Source of the DNA: Morella rubra
Lineage: Eukaryota; Streptophyta; Magnoliopsida; Fagales; Myricaceae
Length of the DNA stretch: 64,000 nt
Direction of reading: 5' to 3'
Assembly (NCBI GenBank): GCA_003952965.2
Contig: CM025853.1
Location: forward strand, 26,689,572-26,753,571
Position numbers and translations under genes: made by a program. Positions 24,601 to 39,600 of the stretch are shown here, piece by piece (positions within the stretch are counted from its first letter, which is position 1; the number at the start of each line of letters is the position of its first letter). Under the pieces are notes generated by a model. The model saw only the letters and a list, made by a program, of their open reading frames with translations, did no database searches and was not told the origin of the DNA.

Positions 24601-27600
24601 GGTTTGTTCCCAATACTATGGAAACAATAGCCTGTGTACTTCAGTAGATAAGATTTTCTTTTGGTGCATTGTACAAATTTCTAAGACTATACTATTTTTG
24701 TGTGGTTCTTCTCTTTTGTTTGATGTTCTACCAGATATTTGAGGATGGTATCAACAAACCTGCTGCTGACCATGGAATTGTGTCTAAGTGGGCTATGAAT
24801 CGCAACTACTTGGTGTCACCTATCAATGGAACCTTAAAATATCACCGCCTTGGAAAGCAAGAAAGGAATGATCCTGAGGTTCCATTTGAGAAGGCTTCTC
24901 TTGTCCTGAGTGATGTCTCTTTAACACTTACAGAGGTCTTAAAATGTTTCCATCCTCAAATTATTGTGTTCATGACATATTTTGTTCCTAATGCATTTAC
25001 AGTTCTAAATACTTGGTTATGGAAACAATAACGATATGATAGCCCCTATAAGTTTTTGGTTTAGCAATGAAAGTAAAGAGTAGCACGTGGGAAGAATTGG
25101 CTTTTTGTTTCCATCCTCTAGGACCTCTGGACTGTTGAATGGCTCACTTCCTTTCTCTGTCTGTTCTACTTCCATTTTTTTTGTCTCACTCTTATGATAG
25201 AAAAATCTGAAGTGTGCAGCTTTATTCTTATGTATGACATTCTCTGTATGCAAATGGAGTTTCTCAATCAAATTTTTGCCTGCTCTTTGTTCACGCAGGC
25301 TCAGTATCATGATTGGATAAAGCTGTTGGAGGCTGTTTCAAGATTTAAGACCTATGTTGAAGTTTCTCACTTAAGACCTGTGTTACCAGTTTCAGAGGCT
25401 CCTCATCTGTGGTGGCGGTATGCTGCTCAAGCTGGCCTGCAGCAGAAGAAAATGTGGTAACATATGTGATACACTGTAAATATATTGGTTAGTTCATTAT
25501 GAGGACAATTATCATACTAAGAGAAGGTGTGCTTGTTTTCACCATGTGTGGTTGGGTACCCTGTTTTTAGAAAGTATTGTGATCTGAATAGTTATTCCGA
25601 AAATAAGCTGATTTTATGCCGGATTCTCTTCAGTTACCGGTTCTCCTGGGACCGAATTCAGCATCTCTGTCATCTTCGTCGGCGTTATGTCCAGTTGTAT
25701 ACTGTTTCACTGCAACATGTGTCGAATGTCAATAATGCAGAACTTAGAGAAATTAGAGAAATTGAGAAAGATCTTGATTCCAAAGTAATTCTTTTATGGA
25801 GGTACGTGGCTTCCCCTAGCACTTTGTTTTACATAGAATTTATTGCCCCTGCCATGAAGTTCATGATGTGTGTACTATTTCACTTGCTATGGCATGATAC
25901 GATGTTGAATCAAAGATGGCCAAATTTCCTATATGTATTTGGCTTCCTGGGCAATGATACATTTCTGAAGAAAAGTTGGCCAAATTGCCTGATTTCTTTT
26001 TCCACTATGTTTTTCTTTTTCTGCTGAGATATGTGTGCAAATGTACGCATGTTTAGGTTCACTTGTGCAGTGGTTTAGGGGATTTTTCATGGGAAAAGGT
26101 GAATAGGCAAGGATGTCAAGTGGAACATAAATAAGCCCATAAGCTCTTGCTCAAATTGCACATCCTTCCTTCATCCTCCATTAAAACTGGGATATTGGGT
26201 AAGATTGTGGGTTGAAGATCCATTGGATGTAAGACCCTCAAAGTAAAAAATTGGCCAATGCAATCTCAAAAACCCTCGAAGGCAACTGTTAACTTCCAAA
26301 AAGAATTGTCCTGATCTAGAAGAGTGATAATAATAGCTGCATAAATTTCATTCCCTGCCAAACAAGTCTCCAAATCCTTCTTAATAGAACAAAAACAATA
26401 TTAAAACAAAAATGAAACTTAAGGATTGATGTGAGACTTCAGACAAAACAAAATCACCAAAGACTACAAAAACACTGCCATAAACTCTCATCTAACATAG
26501 GCAGGGCCACAGACTATCTTATGTACATGTCTAACTAGTTGATAGCTCACCACTACCATTCGAAATGGTGCATTACATTTTGATTACTTTGTTCTGGTAT
26601 ATGAATCCTTTAAGGCAATGAAAATTTTTGGCATGTCTCTGCACTTTCGGGTTCCATGCTTTTAGAAGATATACTTTGATTATGGGTTTTTAATTTCATT
26701 CGTCCAGCCACTACCACCCAAAGAACATAGCATGCATATCTAAAGTTCTCCATGTTCCATGAGAGCAAGAACTATCACGTCACTCATTTTTCATTGTTTT
26801 TGTAGGTTATTTTTTGCTGTTATTTATTTATTTATTTTTGGTACTTAGGGCTGTAGCTTTCTGTCAGATTCTATGTCTCTGAATTTGGTAGAAATCAAGG
26901 GATATATTCCAAGTTCAAATGGTTAACTTCAAATTTGAATTTGACGAGCGGTTATGCGTCTATGTGCATTTACCACAACCAATATATATATTTTGGTTAC
27001 TACGCCTGAAGTCTAAATTGCTTAGTATGGTTTGGTAATCTTGTATCATCAAGGTCCTAAGGTACAAAAGGATATGCACTTTTCAGGAAGATGGAGTGGA
27101 AGTGATTTTATGATATTTATAACTTTAGAAGAGTCCGGGATGCATGTATAAGTGTGTGAAGTAAGAGAAGATTGTTTGAAAAGTTGTTCAAGTATTTGAT
27201 TCTGTGTTCGAAGTTTGATGGAAACAATTTCCTCCTTTTTGGAAACTTTGAATGTTTCATGTTTCGCTTGTACACCTCTTGTGTATGTGTTTCTCACTAT
27301 CTTTTACAACTGATGAGAGATGTTGGATGTGCATAGCATTCATAATAAAACAGTGGGGTACTGCAAGGTATATTAGATTGTTTCTTTGGCCATCACTGTT
27401 ATTTGCACCCACAGTTCATTTGGCTATCTTTTTTTTAGGGACCACTTGATTTTCTTTATTTGTAATCTTTCAACCTTTTAGATATTTTGTTTTTGTCCTA
27501 ATTCATGTATGTGTATCATATAGGTTACTTGCACATGCCAAGGTTGAATCTGCAAAATTAAAGGAAGCAGCTGAGCAAAGGAGGCTTAAAAGGAGAACCT

Positions 27601-30600
27601 GGCTTTCATTTAGATGGTTTGTGGGGTGTTGATACCTTTTTCTTGGAGATAAATCGTGTTATCCTTTGATTGTTGCTTTGGCTTTGTGCTGTTTTTAATT
27701 TCGTTTCACCTCTTGCCTCACTGAAACTTCTGCTTGTAGCAGCTCGCGCCTATATTTGTGTGGTAATTTTTGTCAGTTTCCTTAATATCTCAGGGGTGCA
27801 AACTCCGAGGATGACTCTGAGGGGAATGCTCCTGAGGGATCACAGTTGACAGAGGAAAGACTGACAAAGGAGGAATGGCAGGCAATCAACAATTTACTGA
27901 GTCATCAGCCAGTTGACGAGTCAACATCACACTCGGGAAAGGGCATGCAGAATATGGTCCAATTTTTGGTTGCTGTATCAATTGGTCAGGCTGCTGCTAG
28001 GATCATTGATATAAATCAGACCGAGATTGTCTGTGGCAGATTTGAACAACTTCATGTGTCGACAAAGTTTAAACATCGCAGTACCCAATGTGATGTGTTG
28101 TTGAGATTCTATGGTCTAATTTCTCCTGAAGGTTCACTTGCACAGGTTTGTTTCCTTGTAATGTTGAGGTCGTGGTTGTGTCCTTGGGAGTGTTTGAGGG
28201 GCAAATTTTTGCAGTCTTTCTTTTTGTGGGTGAATGCGTTGTTGGGCTCTCCCTTTTCAGATTTTATGGATTTCCTTAGTTTTTTAGCTTGTATGGTCTA
28301 GGGGCTTCAGTATAGTCCTTTGTACTATTCCTATAAAATTCAACTTAAAAAAAAAAAAAAAAAAAAAAAAAATATGTTGAGGTTGGATTGTCCCACTTGC
28401 AGGCTTATTAAGAACTGTTTTTGATTGGGACGGAGCTTTTAGAAAGTTATGTGAGTTTCAGTATGGGTCTCAGTTTGTGAATATAACAAAATGAACGACT
28501 TTTGAATGGTTTGTTTCAAATGTTATTGTTTTTTGGTTCATTTTCTAACATTTCTTCTCTGGATCTTTGTTCTTGTTAGAGTTGATGCTAGACCTAAAAT
28601 TTGTGTATTGCTCAATAACAAAATATTTACTGTTTTTAGTTGCCAAAAAAAACAGTTACTGTTTTGGTGTACTTATGTTTTCAGCATTTACTTTGCAGAG
28701 TGTCTGTAATGAGCAGAAGGTGAACGCTTTAGCTGCTAGTTTTATACACTCACCTGTTGGGGAGAATGTTGATTGGCGGCTTTCAGCTACAATTTCTCCC
28801 TGCCATGCTACGGTAATTTCTTAGCTGTGGAAATAATTTTTAGGGAGCAGGAGTGATATGTAGTTCCATCCACGTACTTCTAGAAGTAATTTGTTTTCAG
28901 TAGTCTTTTGTACTGCTAACACTTTTATTATTAATAATATCTAATCTTATCAAAAAAGAAGAAGTAATTACCAGCTATCTTCCCAACGCTTTTATTTTAT
29001 GATTTCCCCTCTTTTCTCTTCAACTTTAAGAATGTACTTGGTATCAGATTTCACTGGAGAAAATGCCTAAATGATGCTCATTGTGAGCTTCACATGCAAA
29101 AGAAGCTCTCTTTTCTTACAAAATCAACAATTGCATCTTTGGCATACAAAGAAAATATGGAAAGCCATCCGTATCTCTGCAAATATCTAATTTATTAGTT
29201 TGATGGTAACATAGCTGGGTGGGGAAGAGTACATTTTTTTGGTGTGCCATTTAAGTGGCTTGATTTTTATGTTGTCTCTCTATCTTGGCCTGTAAACGAT
29301 TTTGAAGTACTTCATTTTCATGTCTAATGCCTGCTCCAAACATTTAATATGTTGGAAGTGCTTTCATCCTGTATCTTCCCTGTCACCATCCCCCACAATT
29401 GTATTGTACCTGTTATAAACTTCCTAATTCCTTGATGGTTTGCAGGTTTTGATGCAAAGTTATGCTCGCGTTTTAGAGTTTGTGAAGAGAAGTAGTGCAG
29501 TTAGTCCTACTGTTGCGTTGGAAACTGCAACGGCATTGCAGGTAATGATGTCAATATGCATCTCAAAATGTTTAAGATCACACTACATGGTCACTGAACT
29601 AAATTTATGATATTTATTGCCAAGGGCAGATGAAGATTGGGAAAGTGACTCGTAGAGCACAGGAGCAATTTCAAATGGTACTGGAAGAACAGAGCAGGTT
29701 AACACATCTTATTAAATTTTCTACGTTTGTCTTTTTCCTCTGTTCATTTATTTGGTTAGTTAATCCTTGCAGAAATCAATCATTCGAACTTACTATCCTC
29801 TATAAATGTTTTTCATGTTACTGTTTTTTTACTCGAGCAACCGCACTTATTTAACTTGACTAAGCTTCAACTCCATATAATTTAGGTCGGCTACATGCCC
29901 CTTTGTTTACCCTCTCTAGGTGTATATTCTCTGCTGTTATCATGTCCCTTTTTCCTGTTCTGCTTTCTTTCTGTCTGGTGGAACAAATTATCCACACTTA
30001 TTCCATTTCTACTTCTGCTTGGTGTTTCAGGTTTGCTCTTGACATTGATTTTGATGCTCCAAAAGTTAGAATTCCCTTCGGAATTAGTGGTTCTTCAAAA
30101 TGTGATAGCCATTTGCTTTTGGATTTTGGTCATTTCATGTTGCATACCAAGGTACATATGGATTTATTATGACTTTTTCAATTGCTCTTAGTTTCATTGG
30201 CTTTGCGGAAATGATTATTCACTATTACAGGATTGTCAGTCGGATGAACGAAGGCAGAATCTATATTCGCGGTTCTTTATATCTGGAAGAGACATTGCTG
30301 CTTTCTTTACAGAGTGCGGTTCTGACTGTCAGAACTGCACTTTGGTCACACAAAACTACAGTAGTCAGCAAAATGTAACCTCTATGCCAGAAAAAGTTGA
30401 CAATTTCTGTCCTTTGGTTGATAGGTGTGGAATGGCAGTACTTGTTGATCAGGTGTAGTTTTTCCGCTGATTCTTGCATAATTTTCATTGAATTCCTTTA
30501 TATTTCTTTGGATATTATTTTGCTTAAGAATGATTCATGCTGATCGCATTGTGCATTGTTTATTGAAGATCAAAGTACCTCATCCGAGTTACCCATCGAC

Positions 30601-33600
30601 ACACATTTCTATTCAAGTTCCCAACCTTGGAATTCACTTTTCACCAGAGAGATATTGCAGACTCATGGAATTGCTAAACATATTATCTGGTGCAATGGAA
30701 ACCTGTAGTCAGCCTATTGGTGATAATTTCCAAGCTGAACTTACTCCGTGGAGTCCCATAGATCTTGCTATTGATGCTAGAATCCTAGTCTGGAAGGTTT
30801 GTTTCTAATTCCATCGGAAGCAAACTGGTTTGATTTTTACCTTGCATAAGTATCCCATTTCAACGATTCCTAATATAAATTTATTATTTCAGGGAATAGG
30901 CAATTCTGTGGCTACTTGGCAACCGTGTTTTATTGTGTTGTCAGGGTTGTATCTTTATGTTCTGGAGTCGGAAAAGTCCCAGAGCTACCAGCAATGCACA
31001 AGGTTTTACTTTTCATCTTCGCTTTCCTCTTATTTCTTGGATATTGATCCTTCTTGACTCTTGGGGATCCAATAATCTTAATTGTTTGGTCCTTTTGTCC
31101 TCAAATTGTCTTTGTATCCTATAATTCTATAATTTTTGCTTTGGTAAGTATCAGTTTTTTTATTTTAAAGGTTTTGGAGGCTTATCTAGCATGTATTTCA
31201 TTCTTTGTATGTTGCAGCATGGCTGGCAAACAGGTGCATGATGTTCCTCCTACAAGTGTTGGTGGGTCACCATTTTGTCTTGCTGTGAGTTTCAGAGGGA
31301 TGGAAATTCAGAAGGTGGGTTGAGTTGTTTTGAAGTAATATATGGTTTTCTTGTGGTATGATGTTTCATTCCCATGAATCACAATAGTTGCCATTCAGAC
31401 TTTTATTAGGTGGTCTAAGAGGTGCTGTTTCTCTTTCTTCACATGCCTTATTAAGGACTAACAGTATGGTTTTTTCATTTACTACAATGCACACCCTCAA
31501 AATACACTCACACCTTGGTTATTATTTATAAAACAACTTATTTCATTGCTGGTCTTTGTTAAAGTTGTCCATTTTAATAGATCTGGGTTTTTTAGTTTTG
31601 TTTTGGGAGGCTGCATTTTGTTCTTATTTTGATTAATTTGGCTTAACTAGAGATTTCTACATTGTTTATGTCCCAATCGAGATTACTTTCTGTTAAAAAT
31701 TTAATCTTCAGAAGGTGACCTATTAGACGATGCATGAAAGATCCACAATCATATACTTACTGAATTCTTGTGTTCATTTTACCTTGTCTAATCATACTCT
31801 AATTGTGTTGGGGAAACAAACAATCCACTATATCTCTTAGTTGCTGTACTATTGTGCATGGAGATGGGATTTATTTCTTCTATGACTTTGAGAAACTTAT
31901 GTTTAACATATATATTTTTGCAGGCCCTGGAATCTTCTAGTACCTGGGTTTTAGAGTTTCGTGATGAGGAGGAAAAAGTCACTTGGTCGAAAGGACTTAT
32001 TCAGGCCACATATCAAGCATCTGTATAACATATATATTTTTATTAAATTAAACTTTCTATTGTTCATCTTCTTGGGAGTATTCCTGAAAAGATAATATAA
32101 TTTATGGTGCATGTAGGCACCTCCATCACTTGATGTACTTGGAGGAAGAAGTGATGTTCGAGCTGAGTTTGGTGAAACTCACTCCACAAATTCGAAAACA
32201 GCTGACCTGGTGATCAATGGGGCGGTTTTCGAAACAAAGTTGTTCATTTACGGAAAGGTTAGACAGGGTGCATTTATTTATAAAATTGACAGATTTAAGA
32301 ATTCTATCTTGCAAATTATCTTTAGGTACTTCAGTCACCTAATACATGGTTTAGATTAAATTAGCAAATTGTTAACTACTTTTCCTAGCTCTCATTGCTT
32401 CTGAAGCTTACAGGTTGTGCACTTTGGTATTTTGTATAATTCTGCAGACTGGAGATGAAATTGATGAGAAAGTTGATGAGACTCTAATTCTTGAGGTTAT
32501 TGCTGGTGGGGGGAAGGTTAGCATATTTACTTTGTTTTGTACTGCAATAGCTTTTCCTCTCTGGCGATGAACTTCAAAAGGCTGTAACTGGAGTTGTTTA
32601 TTATCCTTTTCTATTACATAACTTACCTTGGCTGAAGTGACACATCGCACCAATCAAATAAAAATCAGTCACTTCCGGTTTCAAGAGGAGAACATCTGGG
32701 AGTGGGTCTGGGAAAAATCCTGTTGTTCTTGTGTCTGTTATATTACAGTTAGAGTGTAGCCCAGTTGCTGACTCTACATTTCAGTGTTTATAAAAAGTAG
32801 CAATAATCATATTTAGCTGTATTGTATTGTTTTGCTGAATCTGTGATGTCTTGCCCTACAAAGTGGTGGAAGTCATGCTAGGCCGTTGTTCTGCACGCTA
32901 ATAACAATACAGTGAATGAACTGAAAATCCCCATCCTACATAGAGGTGTAATACGAACAGGGAGGGATTTGATTCCTCAACGCAGGTTTCACTAGTTGAA
33001 CTCCAAGCCAGTCTTAGCCTACGACAATCTCTCAAATCAATATGTTGCTTATTGAAGCGGATACGGTTGTTTGATGTACCATTTAGTTATTCCTCTCTGG
33101 CATAACTTTTTTTAATCATACACAGTTAAGCTGGTTCTTCAATTATCATATTTCCTTTTTTCCATTAACCATTTAGCTGTTTTGTTGACAGGTTAACGTA
33201 GTTCGTTGGGTAGGTGACCTTACAGTCAAGATGAAGCTGCATTCCTTAAAGATTAAAGATGAGCTTCAAGGTCGTCTGTCTTTGAGTCCACAATATTTAG
33301 CTTGTTCTGTGGAGAAGAATGACAAATCACCTGATTTCAATGGCACTTTTGATGCTCATGCAAGGGAGATGCCTATTGTACTTCCAGAAGAGGACGATAT
33401 TTTCAAAGACGCTTTACCAGATTTTATGTCTTTATCAGAGGCCAGCATTTGTTCACAAAATATTGATATGGATGATTGTGGAATGATGAGGGACGTAAGA
33501 GACCCAGCTCAGTCTGGGTTTGCTGAGGCTTGTTCTCTTGAAAAAGATCTTCGAAAGGGAAAGGGTATCTCCTCTGAGGTCTTTTATGAGGCAGAGGGCA

Positions 33601-36600
33601 GTGATTATTCAGATTTTGTATCCGTCGCTTTCTTGACAAGGAGTTCTGGCTCACCTGATTATGATGGTGTAGATACACAGGTACCTGAGCTGAACATCTT
33701 ACACTTCAAGTCTACACTTAACAGCATAGTTTGCTATGCTAATCTTTTCAATAAAATTTTTTCAGATGAGTATTCGCATGTCCAAACTAGAATTCTATTG
33801 CAACAGACCCACTCTTGTTGCTTTAATTGGTTTTGGCTTGGATTTAAACGCTGTGAACTATGGGCAAAGTAGTACAGGCATGTCGAAAACTTCAGAAGAC
33901 GAACCTTTGATGAAAAAAGAGAAAACGGAAGATGGTGGTCAGGTCAAAGGGTTGCTGGGTTATGGTAAAGGCCGTGTGGTATTTTTCTTAGGCATGAATG
34001 TTGACAGTGTTTCTGTGTATCTTAACAAGGAGGATGGTTCCCAGCTTGCCATCTTTGTACATGAAAGTTTCTCGTTGGATATTAAGGTGATGCAAATCTT
34101 GTTATTATTGACTTGATTCTACCTTTCTTTGTTCCGTTTCAATGTTGTTAACATGAGTTGTTGTCTAAACTTTTATAACTTGGTGCGGTGCAACTTTATT
34201 TTCACTCTTATTACTTGGTGCAGTGCAACTTTATTTCTTTGTTTCTGTTCTGACTATTTCTCTCCATTGCTGAATTACAATTTTCTCAAGTCTTTGTATA
34301 CTGTATTCTTCTGACTTAAATAAATCTTTCTTTAAGGTCTACCCAGGTTCGCTTTCCATTGAAGGCACTCTAGGGAATATGAGACTCTGTGATATGTCTC
34401 TTGGAAGAGATAATTTTTGGGGATGGCTTTGTGATATACGTAATCCAGGGGATGAATCTCTTATTAAGGTCTTTTATCCTTTCTTTGATGAACAACAATG
34501 CAATGCAGGCTTTGTTGGTTTTCTTTCTTCCGTATTGATATTCGTTTTCATTGTACTCATATACTCTTGTATTTTCCTTTCTTTCCCAGTTCAAATTCAA
34601 TTCTTATACTGTTGAAGATGATGATTATGAAGGATACGATTACAGCTTGTCTGGCCGGCTTTCTGCTGTTCGCATTGTTTTCCTTTATAGGTTTGTTCAG
34701 GAGGTACATTTCTAAACTACTCATGGTTGTTTCAGTTGAATTTGTGTGGTTCTATAGTCATTTACCTGTTAAGCAGTCTTGGTCATTCTTGTGTTCCACT
34801 TCTTGAAATTTATAGACATTCAATCATCTCATGGTTTATGTTGACAATTATGCAATTCTTTCCTTGATTTTAGTTTCTTATTTAAGATATTTGCTGATTT
34901 AAATATGAAAAAAATCTCATTGGAATGCTTTCTCCAGATAACAGCATACTTTATGGAACTTGCTACCCCACGTACTGAAGAAGCGATCAAACTTGTGGAT
35001 AAAGTTGGCGATTTTGAGTGGTTGATTCAGAAATACGAGATAGACGGATCTGTTGCTTTGAAGCTGGACCTTTCACTTGACACTCCAATAATCATAATTC
35101 CCCGAAATTCATTGAGCAAAGAGTTCGTAGATCTGCTCATTTCTTCTTGTTTAATGTTGATTTGATATACTTTTAGGTAGCATTTTGGATGAGACTATTT
35201 GGAACCTGGGATTTCAGAGGGAGGGGTAATAACTACATGGGTTGGATGTGTCACGTGAAAATTTAATGAATTGAATCGATATCTTGAAGTTATATTTGTT
35301 AGACCAATGTGGTTGTTTCGCTTGTAAGGACAATGATGATGGTGAAGATGGTACTAGTGAGGATGGTGGTAGCAATGGTGTTGGTGACAAATATGTGGTG
35401 GTGGTGTTGCTGACAGCAACGAAGAGGCAATGAGTTTAGATGTTGGTGTTGGTCATTTTGTCAATGCATTGCTAGCTTGTTGATATTGATTATGGTAGTG
35501 GCTGGAACATTTCAAGGTGATGGTGCTTATAGATGGCAGCTGCAATGTGAGGGTGGGTGGTGGTGTGGCTGTATCAACCATGATTTCTGAGAACCTTTTC
35601 TATTGAAGCAACAGAAATTCTCAAGTCGCTGGATTCTTTGATGAAATGCACTCTTATACTTCCAATTTTGCTGAAAGACACTATAAACATAATGGTTGCA
35701 GAGAGATTAGTCCCCATCACATTTTAATTTGACTGAGGGGCATGGTTTCTGAAATTATTTTAATTTCACATGGTTGCAGAGATAATGGTTACAAATAATC
35801 TTCTCACATTTTAATTCGAATTCAGGGATTTATTTTGGTTCTGAATTGCTTATTCTTTTCTTCTTTTTATCCATCTTTTTGTTCTTTTCCTATTTGGGTT
35901 ATTTTTAAAGTTGTGGGCAAATACACAATTTTCTTGCTTTTCTATTGGATGATATGTTTCTGAAACTTAATGTGTTTGATGTTTGGTTGATGAGTGTAAT
36001 CTTTTCGTATTTTACAGTTTCATTCAACTTGATTTGGGCCAGCTGCATGTGACAAATGAATTTAGTTGGCATGGCAGCCCAGAGAAAGATCCTTCAGCTG
36101 TCCATATTGACGTTTTACATGCTGAGGTAGACATTTTATTTATTTCCTTGGGTGTTGCAATTGTAAAGTTAGCTAGTGCTCACACCAGGATATTATTACA
36201 GATTCTGGGCATCAACATGTCTGTAGGAATTGATGGTTGTATTGGTAAGCCAATGATAAGGGAAGGCCAAGGGTTTGATGTATATGTGCGCAGAAGTTTG
36301 AGAGATGTGTTTAGAAAAGTCCCAACATTTTCTCTAGAAGTGAAGGTAATTTTTGCACTTTAAATTTCAGAAACTGTATTCAGTGTTTAGAAGTGAATGT
36401 AATCTTTAGTATGCCTTCTGATGGGGGACTGTTGATATTAGTGTGGTTTAATTTATACTGTATCATCTCACATGAGTAAGAGACATATTGCTGTCAGGCA
36501 TATACTATGTTTTCCGTGTGTACTTGATGTCGAGGAACATACAAAGAGTAGAAGGATTGTGTGTGCAAATTTTGGTGGTTTCTTGGCTTCAGTAGTTTCT

Positions 36601-39600
36601 TCAATTGGCAATGCCTATATACATTGGTCCACTGTCATAGTAGAATATTTCCCCCTAGAGGCCTAAGGTGACCCTTGCTCTTGGTAGGTATCCCTGGTTC
36701 TGATTAGCTTGATCTTAATTGCATTTTGGCACTTGAAATGTACTTGGGTTTCTTGCCTCAATCTCTCAGTTTTGTTGGTTCCAATGAGTTGGAACCCATG
36801 CCTGTTCTTGTCGGTGCATGTTGCTAATTATAGTCTGATGTGGTTGGTAGTGAAAAGCATATCCATACATCAATAATTCTATTATTTTGAGATTTAGCGG
36901 CCCTTGCATCTTTGTCTTGGAACAGTTATATGCTTGATTGATGCTACTTGTTTTGTGATTGTATTTTGATTTTCCATAATTGTGATTTTTGTGGCAGTTT
37001 TGCTCATCTAATTTTTGGGGAACCTTTGTATAAGGTCTTGTCATGGTGTTTCCTGAACCTGAATTCTCTTGAACTCATTGCTTTTTTTCCTCTTCTCTCC
37101 AACAGTATTTCCTAATGCTAACATGACATTCAGTTGGTGTTGAACATGGCCTAAAACTAAACATGACATTCTTTTGCTGGAGAACATGGCACATGACCAT
37201 TCATGAGCCATACAGCCTACCATGTTTTGGTAGAAGCAGTAGAAGGAATAATCTGTCACAGATTTGGTTTTCAACTTACCATATACCAACCACGAATTCT
37301 AACGTGGTTCTGGTCATAATCTGTCTAGTTTTTATATATTTAACTTTAGACTTTTTTGTTTTTCTGCTCTGTCTATGCTGTAATTCTTCTCCCGTAATGA
37401 GTGAATGGAATACTCGATGATAGAATTCTGAGGCCTAGAGCTATGCTTACAGGATATAAAAGTTTGTTTATGCGGTAATAAAGGGTTCCACTACTTTGTT
37501 CCCTTATCTTCCTGTTGTTTTGAACCCATGGCATGGACTAGGAGGCTGAAGTTGACTGGCCTCTAACCTGATATAATAGTTGTTGACACAAATATAATTC
37601 GTTGCACATCCACTATAATCATCTGAAAAGTTACTACGGTAACTTGGTAATTATTTCTGTCAAGAGATCTGCTCATCCATCAAAGTGTCACGAAATGTAA
37701 CCATGTATTTGAGTTACATGGACATTCAGGCTGCCTCCCGCGGGTGCTGGAATGAGAGCGCAGGAACATATCTTAGTTAGAGCTGATTATTCTATCAAGT
37801 TTTACTACAAAACATATGCTAGAATCCACCCTGGATTTCCAAAATTGACATGCTTTATGCTTCCCGATTTAGTGTTTTAGGTTCTAGTAATTTTTATGTT
37901 GCAGATTTGATCATGTTTCATTGCTAAAAATAACCTTTTCCATATGATTTGACTAGAGATCGAAGTCTTACATTTTAAAGGCTATGATCTTCATACATAT
38001 ATATAGGTTGAATAATTTAATTGGAGATCTTGGTCTAAAAATCTAGGATCTTGATATACTGCATCTGATTCTAAAGGATCTCGTTTAGTTTCTTTTTGAT
38101 GTCATGTTCTGTGAACAGATCACTCATTGCTTAAAAGTAAAACTTTACACTTTGAAGTTTAGGTATTTGATGCAATTTATATGCTTTTGGTTTGTAAACT
38201 TCTCGTGTTCGTATATATGTGAGTTTTTTAGAACCCTTTGGGATGAGGTTATAGTATGATTCTTTAGTTGATACTTACGGGTATCTTTGAGCAGGTAGGT
38301 TTATTGCATGGTGTGATGTATGACAAAGAATACAAAGTTATTCTTGATTGTGCATACATGAACTTATGTGAAGAGCCGAAGATTCCTCCAAGTTTCCGAG
38401 GCAGCAAATCTGGTGCAAAGGATACCATGAGGATGCTAGTTGACAAGGTCAACGTGAATAGTCAAATGCTACTCTCACAAACGGTTACCATAGTGGCAGT
38501 TTTTGTCGACCATGCCTTGTTAGAGTTGTGTAATGGCATTCAGGAGGAGTCACCCCTAGCTCGCATTGCAGTGAGTACATATGCTGATTATATCTGTATA
38601 GTCTCTTGTACTGTCAACTCTCTTTTTCTTTAATAAGATTGGCTTACTTATCAAAAAAAGAATATACACACACACATACAATAAATATGTCTGCATGTAT
38701 GCGAATATCTGTACATGTTCACACACATATGCTTAAGTATGGATATTGGAAACTGCTTTCCACATTTCCCTAATTTCTTGCCTGGCACATTTATTTGTTT
38801 TTTCAGCTAGAAGGTCTTTGGGTATCATACCGGATGACTTCATCATCTGAAACTGACCTCTATGTAACCATTCCCAAATTTTCTATCCTAGACATTCGCC
38901 CTGATATAAAACCTGAAATGCGCCTGATGCTTGGATCATCTACCGATGCTTTCAAACAAGCTTCTCCTGGAAATTTTCCATTTTTGTTCAATAAAGGCAG
39001 CTTCTGTAGAACAAGCTCTGAAGCTGGCATTGACACTGATGTGCCAATTTCAACAATGTTCTTGATGGACTACAGATGGCGTATGTCATCCCAATCAGTT
39101 GTGGTCCGGGTTCAGCAGCCTCGGGTTCTTGTTGTACCTGATTTCCTTCTTGCTGTGGGAGAGTTTTTTGTGCCAGCTCTGGGAGCAATAACGGGAAGGG
39201 ATGAAACAATGGATCCTTCAAATGATCCCATAAGTAGGAAGAATAGCCTTGTTCTCTCTGAACCAGTTTACAAACAGACTGAAGATGTGGTGCATTTGTC
39301 CCCAAGTAGACAACTGGTCGCAGATTTTTTAGGCATCGATGAATATACATATGATGGTTGTGGAAAGATTATCTGTTTAAATGAAAAAACAGATGTAAAG
39401 GAATCCCAGTCCTCCAGATATAGACCAATTATAATTATTGGACGTGGTAAGAGGTTGCGGTTTGTTAATGTAAAAATCGAGGTACTGATGCTTCCTTCCT
39501 ACATGTAGTTATTTTTATATTACTTGCACGAATTTTGTATATTTATATATGGAGTCAATGTATTCCTTAGCTTTAGTCAGTAGTTGGAGAGACAAGCTGA

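Noticed and set aside
38988-39350. 120-codon minus-strand frame over VPS13 exon 34
   Set aside because: It is the antisense shadow of a long conserved exon.
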